Shown here: positions 1-9,007 of the stretch, piece by piece
Position numbering within the stretch: the stretch's first letter is position 1
How the letters are laid out: each line of letters starts with the position of its first letter
From: an uncultured Porphyromonadaceae bacterium
GTDB lineage: Bacteria > Bacteroidota > Bacteroidia > Bacteroidales > Muribaculaceae
NCBI GenBank assembly: GCA_947175455.1
Contig: CAMWMW010000040.1
Coordinates: 1-9,007 of the forward strand
Reading direction: 5' to 3'
Length of the DNA: 9,007 nt
Program-made: the position numbers and the translations under genes
The notes under the pieces: generated by a model
What the model saw: only the letters and a program-made list of their open reading frames with translations
Database searches by the model: none
What the model was told of the DNA's origin: nothing

Positions 1-368
1 CCGATACGGTTGTCGTGCATCAGCTGCAGCGCCTCCCCTACCGTCTGCTCCTTGGTGATGGTCACCGGATCATAGATCATGCCGCTCTCGGCGCGTTTCA
101 CCTTGCGCACCTGCGCCGCCTGCGCCTCGATCGACATATTCTTGTGGATTACGCCGATTCCACCCTCACGGGCAATGGCTATCGCCATCTCCGCCTCTGT
201 AACAGTGTCCATGGCGGCAGACACAAACGGGATATTGAGCGGGATGTTGCGTGAGAAACGTCCGGCAAGGCTCACCATATTCGGAGTGACCTCTGAATAT
301 GCCGGTATCAGGAGAACATCGTCGAATGTCATCCCTTCCTGAACTACTTTTTCATCTATGAAACTCAT
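1..368 (-). CDS. guaB: IMP dehydrogenase, N-terminal part (cut by window edge)
   Basis: IMP dehydrogenase oxidises IMP to XMP with NAD+, the committed step toward GMP, in the cytoplasm. Only the first 122 complete codons are visible; the gene runs off the low-coordinate edge. I translated it by hand. It starts [12 protein letters not shown] and then shows the family's conserved N-terminal segments: [14 protein letters not shown] (about residues 14-27), [15 protein letters not shown] (50-64, substrate-pocket region) and [12 protein letters not shown] (68-79). From about residue 97 the sequence GMIYDPVTI followed by TVGEALQLM looks like entry into the first CBS domain, which is inserted in the catalytic barrel. 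The active-site cysteine loop lies outside the window. The ATG at 366-368 is four bases after the purA stop, with no Shine-Dalgarno sequence, so it is probably translated from the same message. The N-terminus resembles Bacteroidales GuaB as I remember it. Family assignment is secure; completeness is unknown. Confidence 0.95.
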   Translation of the reverse strand, partial: MSFIDEKVVQEGMTFDDVLLIPAYSEVTPNMVSLAGRFSRNIPLNIPFVSAAMDTVTEAEMAIAIAREGGIGVIHKNMSIEAQAAQVRKVKRAESGMIYDPVTITKEQTVGEALQLMHDNRI

Positions 369-372
369 GGTG

Positions 373-1665
373 TCAGAAATTTTTGAGTTCGTTTGAAACT
401 GTTATTGTCTGGGTGCGGTCAGGACCGACGGAGATCATGCCGACAGGAACGCCCGTCACCTCCTCTATCTTGCGCACATAAGCCTTTGCCGCCTCCGGCA
501 GCTCCTCGAAAGACCTGGCGCCGGTGATATCCTCTTTCCACCCCTCGAGTTCGATCAACACAGGCTTGCACTTCGCAAGGCGCGATATTGTCGAAGGGGG
601 AGTGTCGAGAATCTCGCCGTCGCACTCATAGCCGGTGCAGATGCTTACCTTGTCAAGACCAGAAAGGACATCGAAAAGCATCAGCGCCCAGTTGTCGATG
701 CCTGAAAGGCGTGCCACATAGCGTGCCACAACGGCGTCAAACCAGCCGATACGGCGCGGACGACCCGTCACTGTGCCGTATTCATGACCGCGTTCGCGGA
801 TTTCATGTGCGATGTCGCCGAAAAGCTCTGTCGGGAAGGGACCTTCACCCACACGAGTGCAGTATGCCTTTGCCACACCGAGCACATTGTCAATCCATTT
901 AGGAGAGATACCCGCGCCGACAGGCACACTTGCCGCCGAAGGAGTGGAAGATGTCACGAAGGGGTATGTGCCGTGGTCGATACACAGCATCATGCCCTGC
1001 GCACCCTCGAAAAGCACCTTCGCGTCAGTGAGAAGAGTGTCATTGATAAGTTTTGAAGTGTCGGTGATCATATGTCCGATCTTTCCGGCAATCTCCATAT
1101 ACTGGTCGTATACCTCCTTGAAATCGAATTCAGGAAGTCCGAGCATCTTCAGCTCGCGGTTTTTCACATCGAGAGCCGCCCGCAGTCTTTCAGCGAAATA
1201 CTCAGGCTCAAGCAGGTCGCCCATACGCAGACCCACACGGCTGTATTTGTCGGAATAAGCGGGACCTATGCCCTTCTTGGTTGTGCCTATGAGCGACTCA
1301 CCCTTCATATTCTCATAAGCGCCGTCAAGAGCCGAATGCCATGGCATCACCATAGCCGCACGGTTGGATATGAAGAGCCGGTAATCAGTGATTCCCTGCT
1401 GATGAAGGCGGTCGAGCTCAGCGATTACAGAAACCGGATTGACAACCATACCGTTAGCCATCACATTCACGGTGCGCGGGTTGAAAATGCCCGACGGAAT
1501 GCTCTGCAACGAATATTTCTTGCCGTCAAACACCACCGAGTGTCCGGCATTGTTGCCTCCCTGGTAACGGACCACCATATCAGCGCGACAAGCGAAGTAG
1601 TCGGTCATTTTCCCCTTTCCTTCATCGCCCCACTGCGATCCGATTACAACTAATCTTTGTGACAT
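373..1665 (-). CDS. purA: Adenylosuccinate synthetase
   Basis: PurA joins IMP and aspartate using GTP to form adenylosuccinate, the first step from IMP to AMP. The protein is 430 residues, normal for the family. Visible motifs are QWGDEGKGK at 11-19 with the catalytic Asp14, NNAGH at 38-42 with catalytic His42 (equivalent to E. coli Asp13 and His41), [14 protein letters not shown] at 127-140, FEGAQG at 219-224, YPFVTSS at 234-240, [10 protein letters not shown] at 271-280, [11 protein letters not shown] at 300-310 and SVGPDRTQT at 412-420. The base-recognition loop reads LFDVLSG around 330-336: the Asp is kept, but the Lys of the E. coli TKLD motif is absent, as I recall is also true of the Bacillus enzyme. 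I chose the ATG at 1663-1665, since [16 protein letters not shown] is the expected N-terminus. An in-frame start at 1725 would add 20 unlikely residues and overlap purB. The gene follows purB by 25 bases. Confidence 0.97.
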   Translation of the reverse strand: MSQRLVVIGSQWGDEGKGKMTDYFACRADMVVRYQGGNNAGHSVVFDGKKYSLQSIPSGIFNPRTVNVMANGMVVNPVSVIAELDRLHQQGITDYRLFISNRAAMVMPWHSALDGAYENMKGESLIGTTKKGIGPAYSDKYSRVGLRMGDLLEPEYFAERLRAALDVKNRELKMLGLPEFDFKEVYDQYMEIAGKIGHMITDTSKLINDTLLTDAKVLFEGAQGMMLCIDHGTYPFVTSSTPSAASVPVGAGISPKWIDNVLGVAKAYCTRVGEGPFPTELFGDIAHEIRERGHEYGTVTGRPRRIGWFDAVVARYVARLSGIDNWALMLFDVLSGLDKVSICTGYECDGEILDTPPSTISRLAKCKPVLIELEGWKEDITGARSFEELPEAAKAYVRKIEEVTGVPVGMISVGPDRTQTITVSNELKNF

Positions 1666-1690
1666 ATTATTCGATTTTTCTTTTGTTTTA
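1666..1690 (-). promoter_or_regulatory. A-rich translation leader of purA
   Basis: This 25-base gap between the purB stop and the purA ATG is 17/25 adenine on the coding strand and has no purine-rich Shine-Dalgarno match. A-rich, SD-less leaders are typical of Bacteroidota, where initiation depends on unstructured A-rich upstream sequence. The gap is too short for a credible separate promoter plus leader, and I saw no stem-loop, so purA is probably read through from purB. The assignment as a translation signal is inferred from composition only. Confidence 0.45.
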
Positions 1691-2986
1691 TTATTTAAGT
1701 CCGTTGCGCTGATAGATATAATCAACGTTCTTCATGTAATATTCGAGAGTGAAGCATGCATCGAGTTCCTCCTCTGTCAGCGCGCCCATCACCACTTCGT
1801 TCTGTTTGAGCAGATCCTGATAGGCGGCGCCGGTTGCCATAGCCTGCATCGCCACAGGCTGCACGGTGTCGTATGCCTGTTCGCGGACGAAACCCTTCTC
1901 GATAAGTGCGTTCATGACGCGCTGCGCGAATATCACGCCGTTGGTGAGATATATGTTTGATTTCATTCTGTCTTCAAACACCACAAGGTTCTCCAGAATG
2001 CCCATCATACGGTTGAGCATATAGTCGAGGAGTATGGTCGCGTCAGGCATAAGTATACGCTCTGTAGCCGAATGCGAGATGTCGCGCTCGTGCCAGAGAG
2101 CCACATTGTCGTAAGCAGTCATCATATATCCGCGGAGCACGCGCGCGCATCCGCACATATTCTCGCTTGATATGGGATTACGCTTGTGGGGCATCGCGCT
2201 TGAACCCTTCTGCCCTTTTCCGAACGACTCCTCCACCTCATGCACCTCCGTGCGCTGGAGATTGCGGATTTCGAGAGCCATCTGCTCGATGCTCGCGCCT
2301 ATCAGGGCAAGAGTCGCCATGTAGCACGCATGGCGGTCGCGCTGTATTACCTGTGTGGATATGTCCGAAGAAGCAATGCCGAGTTTTTCGCATACATAAT
2401 CCTGTACGAACGGAGGGATATTGGCGAAATTACCTACGGCGCCGCTGATCTTGCCGACCTCCACGCCACGCGCCGCAGCGCGGAAACGCTCGAGGTTACG
2501 CTGCATCTCCGCTCTCCACAACACCCATTTCAGACCGAAAGAGGTGATGTCGGCGTGTATGCCGTGTGTGCGTCCGATGCATGGAGTGTATTTGTATTTC
2601 TCAGCCTGACTGCCGAGCATGTCGATATATTTCTCAAGATCCTCGAGAATTATGGCGTTAGCCTGCTTGAACAGGTAGCCGTTGGCAGTGTCTACCACAT
2701 CGGTAGAGGTGAGACCGTAATGCACCCATTTGCGCTCCTCGCCGAGAGACTCCGACACGCAGCGTGTGAACGCCACTATGTCATGGCGGGTCTGCAGCTC
2801 GATTTCCTTTATGCGGTCGATATTGAAAGTAGCCTTCTCGTTGAGCTTTGCCACATCCTCTTCGGGCACAACACCGAGTTTGCTCCACGCCTCGGCGGCA
2901 AGTATCTCAACTTTCAGATAGGCATTGAATTTGTTTTCTTCTGTCCAAACCTGGCGCATGACATCGCGCCCGTATCTTTCTATCAT
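1691..2986 (-). CDS. purB: Adenylosuccinate lyase
   Basis: PurB catalyses two fumarate-releasing eliminations: SAICAR to AICAR in the IMP pathway, and adenylosuccinate to AMP after PurA. It belongs to the fumarase/aspartase superfamily and acts as a cytoplasmic homotetramer. The protein is 431 residues. It shows [10 protein letters not shown] at 66-75 (His68), [14 protein letters not shown] at 87-100 (His89), GRTHGIHAD at 138-146 (His141) and the lyase signature [12 protein letters not shown] at 261-272, which carries the catalytic serine loop. His68, His89 and His141 match the active-site histidines of the B. subtilis enzyme by position, and the length is also the same. This is the short B. 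subtilis-like form, not the longer E. coli-like form I recall for Bacteroides. The ATG at 2984-2986 starts [10 protein letters not shown], the expected N-terminus. It lies 40 bases after purD and 25 before purA, its partner in AMP synthesis. Confidence 0.97.
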   Translation of the reverse strand: MIERYGRDVMRQVWTEENKFNAYLKVEILAAEAWSKLGVVPEEDVAKLNEKATFNIDRIKEIELQTRHDIVAFTRCVSESLGEERKWVHYGLTSTDVVDTANGYLFKQANAIILEDLEKYIDMLGSQAEKYKYTPCIGRTHGIHADITSFGLKWVLWRAEMQRNLERFRAAARGVEVGKISGAVGNFANIPPFVQDYVCEKLGIASSDISTQVIQRDRHACYMATLALIGASIEQMALEIRNLQRTEVHEVEESFGKGQKGSSAMPHKRNPISSENMCGCARVLRGYMMTAYDNVALWHERDISHSATERILMPDATILLDYMLNRMMGILENLVVFEDRMKSNIYLTNGVIFAQRVMNALIEKGFVREQAYDTVQPVAMQAMATGAAYQDLLKQNEVVMGALTEEELDACFTLEYYMKNVDYIYQRNGLK

Positions 2987-3026
2987 GATTATTCTTGATT
3001 TTTAGAAGTTATTTAACAACCTGCGT
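2987..3026 (-). promoter_or_regulatory. purD-purB gap, largest in the cluster; AT-rich leader of purB
   Basis: This 40-base spacer is the longest untranslated stretch in the window. Read on the coding strand it is AT-rich and has no Shine-Dalgarno sequence. It contains AATCAAGA (2993-3000), six bases before the purB ATG. A small palindrome, GTTATTTAAC, sits at 3008-3017; its four-base arms and lack of a following T-run make it too weak for an intrinsic terminator. I see no Bacteroidota-type TAnnTTTG -7 element, so a separate purB promoter is not supported. Most likely it is transcribed through and serves as the purB leader. Confidence 0.35.
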
Positions 3027-4277
3027 TCAGGATTTGATTGCCTGATAGCCTATGTCGCTGCGGCTGAAGAGCGAAGCGCAATCTATACGGGCGATGTCGG
3101 CAAGCACCTTGTCGCGTGCCTCCCTGAGAGACGCGCCTTTGCCGACAACCATCATCACGCGACCGCCGGCAGTCACGACACTGCCGTCTTTCACGGCTGT
3201 TCCCATGTGATATACGGAAGAGTCTACTCTGTCAAGCCCCTTTATCTCCTCCCCTTTCGCATAGCTGCCGGGATAACCCTTCGACGCGAGCACTATGCCG
3301 AGCACAGCCTCCGGATTCCACTCTATCTCGAAATCCTCGCCGTCGACTGCGGCGTTGAACAGAGCGTATATGTCGCTCTTCATGCGGGGAAGCACGACCT
3401 CCGTCTCCGGATCGCCGAAACGGGCATTGAACTCTATCACCTTCGATCCCTCTTCCGTAAGAATGAGACCACCGTAGAGGATACCCGTAAAGGGAAGTCC
3501 TTCCCTGACAAGACCGGCGGCAACAGGACGGATAATACGCTCCAGAGCCTCGTCGCGCACGGCATCGGAAATGAACGGCACCGGGGAATACGCCCCCATG
3601 CCTCCGGTATTGGGACCCTTGTCGCCATCGAAAGCGCGTTTGTGGTCCTGTGCGACGGCAAGCGGATATACCTTCTCTCCCGAGACAACACACATGAACG
3701 AGAACTCCGGACCGGAAAGGAAATCCTCAACCACGACCCTGCCCTTGCCGAAGCTCGCGTCAAGGAGCATGTCGCGCAGCGCCGCCTCCGCCTCATCGTA
3801 TGTCGCGGCGACAACGACACCCTTTCCCGCCGCAAGTCCGTCGTATTTGATTACCGCAGGAAGAGGTCGGTTCCTTACATAATCCCAAGCAGCTCCGAAT
3901 TCATCGAAAACGCGATACGCGGCTGTGGGGACATTGTATTTGTCCATCATCTCCTTTGCGAACTCCTTGGAGCTCTCGATGCGGGCGGCACCCTTTGTCG
4001 GACCGAATATGCGGAGTCCTTCTTCAGCGAAACGGTCCGCAACGCCGGCGGCAAGCGCCGCCTCCGGACCCACCACTGTCAGATCCACGGCATTCTCCGC
4101 CGCAAACCGCGCCAGAGCGTCGACATCCTCCACACCGATACCCACGCATTCCGCAAGCGCGGAAATACCCGCGTTGCCGGGCGCGCAATATATCTTATCA
4201 ACCTGCGGGCTGCGCGACAGAGCCTCCACGATAGCGTGTTCTCTGCCGCCGCTGCCTATAACAAGTACTTTTTTCAT
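3027..4277 (-). CDS. purD: Phosphoribosylamine-glycine ligase (GAR synthetase)
   Basis: PurD joins 5-phosphoribosylamine and glycine with ATP to give GAR, step 2 of IMP synthesis. The 416-residue monofunctional protein has the standard layout. An N-terminal domain carries the phosphate-binding loop GSGGREH (8-14) and APGNAG (32-37). An ATP-grasp core has KYDGLAAGKGV (144-154), DHKRAFDGDKGPNTGGMGAY (211-230) and the metal/ATP segment EFNARFGDPETEV (282-294). A small C-terminal domain ends with RSDIGYQAI (407-415). No PurM or PurN domain is fused to it, unlike the animal trifunctional enzyme. I chose the ATG at 4275-4277 (MKKVLVIGSGG), two bases after the purH stop. The TTG at 4281-4283 would add two residues and overlap purH, and is unlikely. 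There is no Shine-Dalgarno sequence, so translation probably depends on ribosomes finishing purH. The sequence looks nearer to Firmicutes PurD than to Bacteroides PurD from memory. Confidence 0.97.
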   Translation of the reverse strand: MKKVLVIGSGGREHAIVEALSRSPQVDKIYCAPGNAGISALAECVGIGVEDVDALARFAAENAVDLTVVGPEAALAAGVADRFAEEGLRIFGPTKGAARIESSKEFAKEMMDKYNVPTAAYRVFDEFGAAWDYVRNRPLPAVIKYDGLAAGKGVVVAATYDEAEAALRDMLLDASFGKGRVVVEDFLSGPEFSFMCVVSGEKVYPLAVAQDHKRAFDGDKGPNTGGMGAYSPVPFISDAVRDEALERIIRPVAAGLVREGLPFTGILYGGLILTEEGSKVIEFNARFGDPETEVVLPRMKSDIYALFNAAVDGEDFEIEWNPEAVLGIVLASKGYPGSYAKGEEIKGLDRVDSSVYHMGTAVKDGSVVTAGGRVMMVVGKGASLREARDKVLADIARIDCASLFSRSDIGYQAIKS

Positions 4278-4282
4278 AATCA
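4275..4282 (-). promoter_or_regulatory. purH stop / purD start junction, likely translational coupling
   Basis: On the coding strand the purH stop and the purD start are arranged TGATTATG, with two bases between them and no ribosome binding site of purD's own beyond the end of purH. Such tight stop-start spacing commonly supports re-initiation by the terminating ribosome, keeping the two proteins in step. The spacing is seen directly; coupling is inferred. Confidence 0.5.
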
Positions 4283-5809
4283 ATGCTTAAAATGACGCAT
4301 GCCTGTGAACAGCATGGCAATACCCTTCTCGTTTGCTTTCTTTACAGAATCCTCGTCGCGGATAGAGCCGCCGGGCTGAACAATGGCGGTGACGCCATAT
4401 TTCGAAGCGAACTCCACAGTATCGTCAAAAGGAAGGAATCCGTCGGAAGCAAGCACAAGACCTTCCGTGTGACCTGCGGCTTTTGCCTCTTCAAGCGCGA
4501 TTTCCGCTGAACCCACACGGTTCATCTGACCGGCGCCCACACCTACGGTAGCTCCATTCTTCACAACCACGATAGCGTTTGACTTTACATGCTTCACCAC
4601 TCGCCAGCCGAAATTCATATCGGCAAGTTCCGCTGCCGAAGGCTTGCGTTCGGTCACTGTCATCTCTTCCGTGATTTCCTTGCATTCAAGGTCGGCATCC
4701 TGCACGAGCAGACCGCCGGTAACACCGACATATTGTTTCTGCTTACAGTCGGATTTTGACATGTTCACCTGAAGCAGACGTAGATTTTTCTTGGAAGCGA
4801 ACACTTCGAGAGCCTCGGGAGTAAACTCGGGAGCCATGACTATCTCAAGGAAAATGGGCTTCATAAGTTTCGCAGTCTCCCCGTCGAGAGGACGGTTCAC
4901 AGCCACGATGCCGCCATAAATGCTGACCTTGTCCGCCTCGTAAGCCTTTGTCCACGCCTCGGTTATATCCTTGCCTGTAGCTGCGCCACAGGGATTCATA
5001 TGCTTGAGACCTACGGCAAAAGGCTCGTCAAACTCACGCACAATCTGGAGAGCCGCGTTGGCATCCTGGATATTGTTGTAGGAAAGCTCCTTGCCGCCAA
5101 GCTGTTTTGCATAGGCGACGGAATAGGGAACCTCCTCCTCGGCGCGATAGAACATTGCAGCCTGGTGGGGATTCTCGCCGTAACGCAGGCTCTGGACCTC
5201 ATCGAACGCGAGGAACAGCTTCTCGTCAAGACCTGCCTGACGGCGCATGTAAGACGCGATATGCGAATCGTAGAGAGCGGTGTGGGTATACGCCTTTGCC
5301 GAGAGCTTGAGACGCGTCTCAGGGAGCGTGTCGCCGGTCTCGCGGATCTCGGAAAGAATGGTGTCATAATCCGAAGGGTCGCAGACCACGGTGACATCGC
5401 GGAAATTCTTTGCCGCGCTGCGGAGCATCGAAGGACCGCCTATGTCTATGTTCTCCACGGCATCCTCCATGCTCACGCCCTCTTTGGCTATGGTAGCCTC
5501 GAAAGGATAGAGATTCACGCATACCATCTCGATTGTTTCGATTCCGTTGGCTTCAAGCTGCGCCATATGGTCGGCTATGTCGCGGCGGCCGAGAAGACCG
5601 CCATGCACCTTCGGATGAAGGGTCTTCACACGACCGTCGCAGATTTCCGGGAAACCAGTGACATCGCTGATGTTGATAACGTCAATGCCGCTCTCACGGA
5701 GTCGGGTCATTGTGCCGCCGGTGGCGATTATCTGCCAACCGAGTTCCTGAAGGGAGCGGGCAAACTCTACCACTCCCCTTTTATCGCTTACACTTATTAA
5801 TGCTCTCAT
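4280..5809 (-). CDS. purH: Bifunctional AICAR transformylase / IMP cyclohydrolase
   Basis: PurH carries out the last two steps to IMP: transfer of a formyl group from 10-formyl-tetrahydrofolate to AICAR, then ring closure of FAICAR. The protein is 509 residues, full length. The N-terminal IMP cyclohydrolase (MGS-like) domain, about 1-195, shows ISVSDKRG (5-12), ATGGT (29-33), GRVKTLHPKVHGG (59-71) and IDIGGPSMLR (121-130). The C-terminal transformylase domain shows RYGENPHQ (209-216), ELSYNNIQDANAA (241-253), the catalytic Lys269-His270 in KHMNPCG, GQMNR (427-431), SDGFLPF (455-461) and QPGGSIRDEDS (478-488). It ends with the usual RHFKH. KHMNPCG and the cyclohydrolase sequence resemble Bacillus PurH; the Bacteroides form I remember has KHNNACG instead. 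The ATG at 5807-5809 follows the purN stop by 11 bases, with AATCAAGA just upstream and no strong Shine-Dalgarno sequence. Confidence 0.97.
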   Translation of the reverse strand: MRALISVSDKRGVVEFARSLQELGWQIIATGGTMTRLRESGIDVINISDVTGFPEICDGRVKTLHPKVHGGLLGRRDIADHMAQLEANGIETIEMVCVNLYPFEATIAKEGVSMEDAVENIDIGGPSMLRSAAKNFRDVTVVCDPSDYDTILSEIRETGDTLPETRLKLSAKAYTHTALYDSHIASYMRRQAGLDEKLFLAFDEVQSLRYGENPHQAAMFYRAEEEVPYSVAYAKQLGGKELSYNNIQDANAALQIVREFDEPFAVGLKHMNPCGAATGKDITEAWTKAYEADKVSIYGGIVAVNRPLDGETAKLMKPIFLEIVMAPEFTPEALEVFASKKNLRLLQVNMSKSDCKQKQYVGVTGGLLVQDADLECKEITEEMTVTERKPSAAELADMNFGWRVVKHVKSNAIVVVKNGATVGVGAGQMNRVGSAEIALEEAKAAGHTEGLVLASDGFLPFDDTVEFASKYGVTAIVQPGGSIRDEDSVKKANEKGIAMLFTGMRHFKH

Positions 5810-5820
5810 ATTCTCTTGAT

Positions 5821-6390
5821 TTATTGATTCTGAAGAAGACGCGCTATGATTTCCGGATACAGGCGATGCTCCTCGGCATGGATCAGATCCTCAAGTTCGG
5901 CTATGTCCTCCCCTTCATAAGGGATGGCACGCTGGGCAATTATCCTGCCGCCGTCGAGTGTCTCATCCACATAATGGATCGTTATACCATACACCTTGAC
6001 TCCATATTCGAAAGCGTCCCGGATGCTGTGCGCACCCGGAAATGCAGGCAGCAGCGCAGGATGCAGGTTTATTATGCGCCCGCTGTAGCGCGTGAGCAGC
6101 TCATCGCCGATAATCCGCATATATCCCGCAAGGCACACGAGATCCACTCCAAGCTCATCCATACGGTCGGCTATCAGTTTCTCGAAACCGCGTTTGTCGG
6201 CGAAATCCTTGGCACGGAACGCGAAGACCTCCACGCCATGTCTTGCGGCGCGCTCCGTCACAAAGGCTCCGGGGCGGTCACAGACACACAGGACCACCTT
6301 GCATCCGGGGATTCTCCCCTGCTCCGCAGCCTCCGTTATATTCTCGAAATTGCTGCCGTTTCCGCTTGCAAATACCGCAATCTTCCTCAT
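5821..6390 (-). CDS. purN: Phosphoribosylglycinamide formyltransferase (GAR transformylase)
   Basis: PurN transfers a formyl group from 10-formyl-tetrahydrofolate to GAR to make FGAR, step 3 of IMP synthesis. The 189-residue protein is a single formyltransferase domain of normal length. The GAR-phosphate loop ASGNGSNF is at 8-15, LAGYMRIIG at 87-95 and NLHPALLPAFPGAHS at 108-122. The catalytic triad is complete: Asn108, His110 and Asp146 (in TLDGG), equivalent to E. coli Asn106, His108 and Asp144. The folate-dependent PurN, rather than the formate- and ATP-dependent PurT, is therefore the GAR formylation route encoded here. The ATG at 6388-6390 lies nine bases after purM. The spacer (AATTCCCAC on the coding strand) contains no Shine-Dalgarno sequence. 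The N-terminal half resembles Bacillus PurN from memory. Confidence 0.97.
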   Translation of the reverse strand: MRKIAVFASGNGSNFENITEAAEQGRIPGCKVVLCVCDRPGAFVTERAARHGVEVFAFRAKDFADKRGFEKLIADRMDELGVDLVCLAGYMRIIGDELLTRYSGRIINLHPALLPAFPGAHSIRDAFEYGVKVYGITIHYVDETLDGGRIIAQRAIPYEGEDIAELEDLIHAEEHRLYPEIIARLLQNQ

Positions 6391-6399
6391 GTGGGAATT

Positions 6400-7422
<1,023 letters not shown>

Positions 7423-7425
<3 letters not shown>

Positions 7426-7429
7426 ATTA
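7423..7429 (-). promoter_or_regulatory. purL stop / purM start junction, likely translational coupling
   Basis: The coding strand reads TAATATG: one base separates the purL stop from the purM ATG. No Shine-Dalgarno sequence is visible in the last purL codons, which are AT-rich. Re-initiation by ribosomes leaving purL would match the output of two consecutive pathway enzymes. The arrangement is seen in the sequence; the coupling is inferred. Confidence 0.5.
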
Positions 7430-9007
7430 TTTAAAGTAATTTATTGCGTTTTTAAATAGATTCTGCATCTTGTTGCCATGGATATTCTTCATCAGACCGT
7501 CGGCGAAACGCTCGGAATGTCCCATTTTTCCAAGGATGCGCCCGTCGGGTGAGATTATACCCTCGATAGCCTCTGTCGATCCGTTGGGATTGGCGGGAGA
7601 ATCCATGGTGGCGTTACCCTCGGCATCCGCATACTGGAAGGCTATCTGACCGTTTGCGCGAAGCTGCGCCGCGAGTTCCGAAGAAGCCATGAACTTCCCT
7701 TCGCCGTGGGAAGCGGCGATACTGTGAAGCTCGCCGATGGTGAAGCCTTCGAGCCACGGAGAGGCTACAGAACCCACGCGGGTGCTGACTATCTGCGAGA
7801 TATGACGGTTTATGTCGTTGTGGAAGAGTGTGGGACTGTCGGCTGAAAGCTCTCCGATTCTGCCGTAAGGAAGAAGACCGGACTTGACAAGAGCCTGGAA
7901 TCCGTTGCAGATTCCGAGTATCAGTCCTCCCCTCTCCTGAAGACGCTTGATCGCCGCCTTCACTGTGTCGTTGAGCAGGACGTTGGCGATAAACTTGCCG
8001 CTTCCGTCAGGCTCGTCGCCGGCAGAGAAACCGCCGCTTATGGCAAGAATATGGCATTCATCGATATTGCGAGCCATCTCCTGAACCGAACGTTCTATAT
8101 CCTCGGCGGTGAGATTGATAAACACGCTGCTTCTGACCTCGGCGCCTTCACGCTCGAAAGCCCTGGTCATGTCGTAGTCGCAGTTGGTGCCGGGGAAAAG
8201 CGGGAGGAACACCACGGGATGCTCGGTCTTCTCACCCTCCCAGCGGCTCGTGCAGGCTCCGGAAGATGCATTCTCCACCTTACCCTCGACACCGCTTCTG
8301 TCAGGATATACTTTATTGAATCTTCCCCGGTTCGCCTCGAAAGCCTCCCCTATTCCGATTTCCACGCCGTTAACGCGCAGCACTCCCTCAACGGTCTCTC
8401 CTATCAGTTCCGCATTCGGGAAGTCAAGCTCGTTTCTGCTCTCCACAATCAGAGAACCGTGACCGAAATCAAACAGATCCTTGTCGGAAACACGCACATC
8501 GACTCCGATTCCGTTGCCGAAACTCATCTTGGCGATACCCTCCGCAACGCCGCCGAAGCCTACAGACCATGCCGCAACGATATCACCGCTCTCTATCCCC
8601 TTTCGCACATTCCCGAAATTGAGCATAAGTTGCGCGGTGTCGGGAGTGAGATCACTTTCAGGTGTATGACGCACGATATAGACACGATTTCCGGCTGCCT
8701 TGAATTCAGGACTGACAACCTTCCGGGCATCAACCGTTCCGGCGGCGAAAGCTATCAGCGTCGGAGGCACATTGATGTCGTTGAACGTACCGCTCATGGA
8801 GTCTTTTCCTCCGATCGCCGGGAGACCGAACGCCAGCTGCATCTCCAGCGCGCCGAGAAGCGCGGCAAGAGGCTTGCCCCAGGACTCTTCGGAGTTCATA
8901 CGTTCGAAATATTCCTGGAAAGAGAATCTCAGTCGGCGGAAGTCGGCACCAGCCGCAGTAGCTTTAGAAAGAGCCTCCACAACCGCATAAGCCGCACCGT
9001 GGAAAGG
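7427..9007 (-). CDS. purL: FGAM synthase, single-chain form, C-terminal part (cut by window edge)
   Basis: PurL converts FGAR, glutamine and ATP to FGAM, step 4 of IMP synthesis. The last 526 residues are visible; the start lies beyond the high-coordinate edge, and the frame is open to the final base ([15 protein letters not shown]). The first part is the end of the synthetase core, with [12 protein letters not shown] at visible residues 66-77 and a second PurM-like C domain. After a Ser/Glu-rich linker (about 235-262) comes a class I glutaminase domain: [11 protein letters not shown], the nucleophile Cys367 in GICNGFQ, and the His497/Glu499 pair in GHSERF. Synthetase and glutaminase are therefore on one chain, unlike the separate PurL/PurQ/PurS of B. 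subtilis. The ending (KMGHSER, then KNIHGNK and LF) resembles the roughly 1240-residue form I recall from Clostridia and Streptococcus, not the E. coli/Bacteroides form ending near MPHPER or MPHLER. A GTG at 8978-8980 is an internal valine, not the start. Confidence 0.95.
   Translation of the reverse strand, partial: PFHGAAYAVVEALSKATAAGADFRRLRFSFQEYFERMNSEESWGKPLAALLGALEMQLAFGLPAIGGKDSMSGTFNDINVPPTLIAFAAGTVDARKVVSPEFKAAGNRVYIVRHTPESDLTPDTAQLMLNFGNVRKGIESGDIVAAWSVGFGGVAEGIAKMSFGNGIGVDVRVSDKDLFDFGHGSLIVESRNELDFPNAELIGETVEGVLRVNGVEIGIGEAFEANRGRFNKVYPDRSGVEGKVENASSGACTSRWEGEKTEHPVVFLPLFPGTNCDYDMTRAFEREGAEVRSSVFINLTAEDIERSVQEMARNIDECHILAISGGFSAGDEPDGSGKFIANVLLNDTVKAAIKRLQERGGLILGICNGFQALVKSGLLPYGRIGELSADSPTLFHNDINRHISQIVSTRVGSVASPWLEGFTIGELHSIAASHGEGKFMASSELAAQLRANGQIAFQYADAEGNATMDSPANPNGSTEAIEGIISPDGRILGKMGHSERFADGLMKNIHGNKMQNLFKNAINYFK

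Noticed and set aside
360..376. Possible frameshift at the guaB start
   Set aside because: On recounting bases against the purA stop at 373-375, the ATG at 366-368 is in frame with the conserved GuaB sequence; there is no frameshift.
1663..1725. Upstream in-frame start giving PurA a 20-residue N-terminal extension
   Set aside because: The extension overlaps the end of purB and is Asn/Lys-rich. PurA proteins normally begin a few residues before the QWGDEGKGK loop, as the ATG at 1663-1665 does.
2240..2998. Plus-strand open frame of 252 codons opposite purB
   Set aside because: It is antisense to purB, which has full-length family motifs. The product is low-confidence and matches nothing I recognise.
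3008..3017. Palindrome GTTATTTAAC between purD and purB as a terminator
   Set aside because: The arms are only four base pairs and AT-rich, and no T-run follows on the coding strand.
4275..4283. TTG start two codons upstream of the purD ATG
   Set aside because: It would overlap the purH stop and use a weaker start codon, while the ATG gives the canonical MKKVLVIGSGG N-terminus.
3207..4295. Plus-strand open frame of 362 codons opposite purD
   Set aside because: It lies almost wholly antisense to a well-conserved purD, its translation shows no recognisable domain, and long antisense frames are expected opposite GC-rich coding sequence.
5000..5800. Plus-strand open frame of 266 codons opposite purH
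   Set aside because: It is fully antisense to the conserved purH and has no independent start signal or recognisable domain.
8978..8980. GTG as the start of a separate glutaminase-containing protein
   Set aside because: The frame is open through the window edge and the residues before it (PFHGAAYAV) continue the PurL sequence, so the gene is simply truncated by the window.

Overview
The window is a compact run of core purine-biosynthesis genes. It holds no mobile element, RNA gene, CRISPR array or other accessory feature. All eight genes lie on the minus strand. In transcription order (high to low coordinates) they are purL (3' part only), purM, purN, purH, purD, purB, purA and guaB (5' part only). 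Gaps between genes are 1, 9, 11, 2, 40, 25 and 4 bases, with no overlaps, so this is very probably one operon or the distal part of one. There is no gene-free stretch longer than 40 bases.

How the genes work together: PurD makes GAR, PurN formylates it to FGAR, PurL amidates it to FGAM, and PurM closes the imidazole ring to give AIR. PurB splits SAICAR, and PurH carries out the last two steps to IMP. PurA followed by PurB (second reaction) turns IMP into AMP, and GuaB starts the branch to GMP. Missing from the complete route are PurF, the carboxylation steps (PurE/PurK) and PurC. They may lie upstream of purL, beyond the window edge. All genes that are complete here look intact, and the catalytic motifs I could check are present.

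Organism: two lines of evidence point in different directions. The gene starts lack Shine-Dalgarno sequences and two have short A-rich leaders (17 of 25 bases are A before purA). GuaB begins MSFI with a sequence resembling Bacteroidales GuaB as I remember it. Together with moderate to high GC in the coding sequence, this suggests Bacteroidales, perhaps a Muribaculaceae-like gut bacterium. In contrast, PurM, PurN, PurH, PurD, PurB, PurA and PurL look, from memory, like the Firmicutes forms of these enzymes rather than those of Bacteroides, and the order purM-purN-purH-purD matches the Firmicutes pur operon. The most interesting reading is that a Bacteroidales-like host carries a purine cluster of Firmicutes ancestry. 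This is an inference that needs phylogenies to test. I saw no previously undescribed system.
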